Shown: piece by piece, positions 61,654 through 64,000 of the stretch
Position numbering within the stretch: the stretch's first letter is position 1
Layout of the letters: every line of letters begins with the position of its first letter
NCBI RefSeq assembly: GCF_000826545.1
Contig: NZ_CDME01000002.1
Location: 186,001 to 250,000 of the forward strand
From: Kibdelosporangium sp. MJ126-NF4
GTDB taxonomy: Bacteria > Actinomycetota > Actinomycetes > Mycobacteriales > Pseudonocardiaceae
Reading direction: 5' to 3'
DNA: 64,000 nt
Notes under the pieces: generated by a model
Databases searched by the model: none
What the model was told of the DNA's origin: nothing
What the model saw: the letters and a program-made list of their open reading frames with translations, nothing else
Made by a program: the position numbers and the translations under genes

Positions 61654-62139
61654 ATGGCCGACAGCGAACCGACACGAACAGCAGCCCGCCCTACCACCGT
61701 TTCGCTTCGGCGCGCCCGGCCCGACGACGCGGCCGACGTCGCCGCGTTGTTGGTCGAGCTCGGGTATCCGGACAACGAGGTGGCCGCTGTCGGACAACGG
61801 CTGGCGATGTGGGCACAGGAGCCAGCCGGTGTCGTCCTGGTGGCGCAGCTCGGCGGCCGGGTGGTCGGGACGGTCGCGGTGGCAGCGATTCCCTATCTGG
61901 AGCAGGAAGGACGCTGGGGGCGAATCGTCGCGCTGGTGGTCTCCGCCGAGTGTCGCGGGCAGGGCGTGGGACGACAGCTCGTGGAAGCGGCCGAAGCGGC
62001 GGCAAGCGGCCTCGGCTGTGTCAAGATGGAGGTCAGCAGTTCGCGCGCCCGTACCGAGTCCCATCCGTTCTATCGGAGTCTCGGCTACCGGGACTGGGCC
62101 GACCGCAGTACGCGCTACCTGAAGGACACGTCCCCCTGA
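61654..62139 (+). CDS. GNAT N-acetyltransferase
   Basis: 161 residues from ATG 61654. The acetyl-CoA loop is ALVVSAECRGQGVGRQLVEAAE, preceded by GRVVGTVAVAAIPYLEQEGRWGRIV and followed by SSRARTESHPFYRSLGYRDWADRSTRYLK. This is a GNAT domain of usual size with no extra part. The acceptor is unknown. A strong hairpin begins at the stop codon. Confidence 0.88.
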   Translation: MADSEPTRTAARPTTVSLRRARPDDAADVAALLVELGYPDNEVAAVGQRLAMWAQEPAGVVLVAQLGGRVVGTVAVAAIPYLEQEGRWGRIVALVVSAECRGQGVGRQLVEAAEAAASGLGCVKMEVSSSRARTESHPFYRSLGYRDWADRSTRYLKDTSP

Positions 62140-62161
62140 GTGTCCAGCTTGGACACTCAGG
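62135..62161. terminator. Intrinsic-type terminator hairpin
   Basis: CCTGAGTGTCC pairs perfectly with GGACACTCAGG across AGCTT (11-base stem, 5-base loop). It overlaps the acetyltransferase stop and lies before the convergent NmrA-like gene. No T-run follows, as is common in actinomycetes. Confidence 0.8.
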
Positions 62162-62205
62162 GAAGAGGTCCCGCGAGTAGCGGTCCCAGAACGGGGGTTG
62201 GGCCC

Positions 62206-63099
62206 TCAGTGGACGACAGCGGGCTTGAGAGTCTGGGCGCACCACTGCTCGAAGGTGGTGGGGGAGGCCGTGTCCGGGGTGCGGGTGACGCCGGTGTCGA
62301 GGCCGTTGTCCTTGGCTCGCTTCATGTCGACGATGCCCTGGACGAAGTCCTCGTTCAGGCCGTAGCTGACGAGGGTGGCGCGCATGTCGTCGAAGGGTTC
62401 GGATTCGTAGCGGACCGGGCGTCCGAACTGCTCGGTCATGATGCGGGCCAAGTCGTTGGGGGAAAGGTCCTGCGGCCCGAGGACGGGGACGCTGCCGGTG
62501 CCGGTCCATGAGCGGTCCAGCAGCAGACCGGCGGCCACGGCGGCGATATCGGCGACGGCTGCGCGGGGAGCCTTGCGGTCGCCGTCGGCCGCGTCGGTGA
62601 AGACGCCGTTCTCACGGATCGAGTCGGCCTCCTCCAGCAGGTTCTCGAAGAAGGACGGGCACGCGAGGGCTCGGTAGGCGACGCCGCTGGACGCGATGAG
62701 GTCGTCCATGGCAAGGGACGCGGTGACGAGCCCGGCGCGGTCGGCGACCGGGGTGCCGCGGCCGAGCGCGGAGACGCCGACGACGTGGCCCACGCCGTGC
62801 ACGGCGAGCGCCTTGACGGCAGGCCCGGTGAAGCCGTGGTAGGCGTCGTGCTGGGTCAGGGAGGCGTCCGGGGGGACGAGCCAGAAGACGGCGTCCGCGC
62901 CCGCGAACGCCTGGTCGACGACCTCGGCATCGCCGTGCGAGCCGGTGACCACCTCGACGCGTTCGCGTACCCCGTCGGGAAGCCGGGCAGGGTCGCGCAC
63001 GACGACGCGCAGGTCCTCGCCGGTGGCAGGGGCGGCCTCAAGGAGCAGGGGCAGCAGGTGGCGGCCGATGTTCCCGGTGGGGGCAGTGATGACGATCAT
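62206..63099 (-). CDS. NmrA-like NAD(P)-binding oxidoreductase
   Basis: 297 residues. The Rossmann start is MIVITAPTGNIGRHLLPLLLEA (TGxIG), followed by DAVFWLVPPDASL, GHVVGVSALGRGTP and a C-terminal region with VLGPQDLSPNDLARIM. This is the NmrA/QOR2-type atypical short-chain dehydrogenase, which acts as a quinone reductase or redox-sensing protein. It is divergent from a LysR gene with a 104-base gap, a layout in which the regulator usually controls the reductase. Confidence 0.88.
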   Translation of the reverse strand: MIVITAPTGNIGRHLLPLLLEAAPATGEDLRVVVRDPARLPDGVRERVEVVTGSHGDAEVVDQAFAGADAVFWLVPPDASLTQHDAYHGFTGPAVKALAVHGVGHVVGVSALGRGTPVADRAGLVTASLAMDDLIASSGVAYRALACPSFFENLLEEADSIRENGVFTDAADGDRKAPRAAVADIAAVAAGLLLDRSWTGTGSVPVLGPQDLSPNDLARIMTEQFGRPVRYESEPFDDMRATLVSYGLNEDFVQGIVDMKRAKDNGLDTGVTRTPDTASPTTFEQWCAQTLKPAVVH

Positions 63100-63203
63100 G
63101 AAAACCTCGGATGACGACGGAGTGGTACGCCCTCATCCTGCGGAGCACCGGCCTGTTGTCACAATGGGAACTTCAGCACGGAATTATTGCCCAGAATGGA
63201 ATT

Positions 63204-64000
63204 ATGCTGGTGAACACCTCAGAACCGGTCATCGATGCCAATCTCGCGGTCGCGCTGGACGCGCTGCTGGCCGAGCAGAGCGTCACCCGCGCCGCCGCCC
63301 GCCTGCACACCTCGCCCGCCGCGATGAGCCGCACCCTCGCCCGCCTCCGCCGCCTCCTGCAGGACCCTCTTCTGGTGCGCGCCGGACAGACCATGGTCCC
63401 CACACCCCGCGCCCAGGCCCTGCGCGACGAAGCCGCCACAGTGGTACGTCACCTCGAAGCACTGCTCACCCCCGGCAGCGGCGTCGATCCGGCGGCCTTG
63501 CGCGGGACCTTCACCCTCCAGACCGCCGACATCATCGGCGCGGCACTGGCTCCCGGACTGCTGGGACTGGCCCGGCAGGAGGCACCCGGGGTGTCACTGC
63601 GGGTGCGGGCCGAGGAACTGGAGGCCGGACCGGCCCTCCGCGACGGCCGCATCGACCTGGAGATCGGATCCATCGACCACGTCGACCCCGAAACCCACGT
63701 CGAGCAGCTGGTCACCCTCCGGATGATGGCGGCCGTCCGCCTCGGCCATCCCCTCACCGAAGGACCACTCACCTCATCCCGGTTCGCCGCGGCCGAACAC
63801 GTTGCCGTCAGCCGCCGCGGCCGATTCACCGGGCCCGTCGACACCGCCCTCGCCGAGCACAATCTCAGCCGCCGGGTCACCGCCGTCCTCCCGAGCCATC
63901 TGGCCGCGATGATCCTCGCCGCCCGCAGTGACGTCGTCTGCCTCGTCCCCGCCGCGCTCCTCGACGCCGCCCCCTCGCCGTTCACCGAACCCGCCGCCGC
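63204..64000 (+). CDS. LysR-family transcriptional regulator, partial at window end
   Basis: The frame is open from ATG 63204 to the last base (265 complete codons), so the gene continues past the window. The N-terminal winged helix reads ALDALLAEQSVTRAAARLHTSPAAMSRTLARLRRLLQDPLLVRAG, and the effector domain has begun (FTLQTADIIGAALAPGLLGLARQ). The gap to the divergent NmrA gene contains a direct repeat GGAATTAT at 63180-63187 and 63198-63205, overlapping this start. It could be a regulator contact site, but it is short. Confidence 0.92.
   Translation, partial: MLVNTSEPVIDANLAVALDALLAEQSVTRAAARLHTSPAAMSRTLARLRRLLQDPLLVRAGQTMVPTPRAQALRDEAATVVRHLEALLTPGSGVDPAALRGTFTLQTADIIGAALAPGLLGLARQEAPGVSLRVRAEELEAGPALRDGRIDLEIGSIDHVDPETHVEQLVTLRMMAAVRLGHPLTEGPLTSSRFAAAEHVAVSRRGRFTGPVDTALAEHNLSRRVTAVLPSHLAAMILAARSDVVCLVPAALLDAAPSPFTEPAA

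Noticed and set aside
63180..63205. GGAATTAT direct repeat as a defined LysR binding site
   Set aside because: It is short, lacks a clear T-N11-A dyad and overlaps the start codon. It is mentioned only within the LysR entry.

Overview
The window is high-GC DNA with long actinomycete-style operons: many translationally coupled ATGA/GTGA/TGATG junctions, frequent GTG starts, and PadR/MarR/XRE/LysR regulators. The NRPS, transporter and catabolic content fits a filamentous actinomycete, possibly Pseudonocardiales. That rank is an inference from gene style, not from a marker gene.

Region 1 (1-28569) is the downstream part of a nonribosomal peptide siderophore locus. Three collinear NRPS genes run left to right: the 3' end of one gene (A-T-E), a four-module giant (C-A-T-E, C-A-T, C-A-T, C-A-T-E) and a terminal C-A-T-TE gene. 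Hand-read adenylation codes include threonine (DFWNIGMVH) and the coelichelin-type N-formyl-N-hydroxyornithine code (DINYWGGIG). Three further A domains have unusual acid-rich pockets. The same operon continues with a Tat/lipoprotein siderophore-binding protein and a SyrP-like Fe(II)/2-oxoglutarate hydroxylase. A convergent pair of ABC half-transporters with complementary degenerate nucleotide sites and a divergent FecCD-FecCD-FecE importer share one intergenic region. That region carries a good IdeR/DmdR-type iron box (25634-25652). The ornithine hydroxylase and formyltransferase expected for such a product are not in the window and should lie upstream.

Region 2 (28604-33056) holds a secreted DUF3455 protein and a tail-to-tail pair of membrane-anchored caspase-like/WD40 proteins. 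One has an intact His/Cys dyad. The other has lost both catalytic residues but keeps the whole architecture, including an EF-hand loop.

Region 3 (33167-38256) has a PadR regulator with a clear palindromic operator leading an operon for a 2,4-dienoyl-CoA-reductase-like flavoenzyme and a small NTF2-like protein. It also has a second NTF2-like protein, a methyltransferase and an XRE-cupin regulator.

Region 4 (38294-60440) appears to be one catabolic regulon. A leftward operon encodes an HMG-CoA-lyase-like enzyme, two enoyl-CoA hydratases, a CoA transferase, an acyl-CoA ligase and a nitronate-monooxygenase-like flavoprotein. A MarR regulator and an aldehyde dehydrogenase are divergent. A rightward operon encodes a transaminase, a polyamine-type ABC importer with two binding proteins, an alcohol dehydrogenase, a kinase/transaminase fusion and an amidohydrolase. 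Four copies of the same 17-bp operator (TGTTGAYARYRWCAACA) lie in front of all the transcription units and overlap TTGAC-like -35 boxes. This suggests one MarR repressor controlling uptake and breakdown of an unidentified amine or amino acid. A roughly 520-bp giant imperfect palindrome (46847-47367) sits in the only large gene-free gap.

Region 5 (60599-64000) holds ordinary accessory genes: a small phosphotransferase, a GNAT acetyltransferase with a terminator, and an NmrA-like oxidoreductase divergent from a LysR regulator that runs off the end. I saw no tRNA, rRNA, CRISPR array, transposase or integrase.
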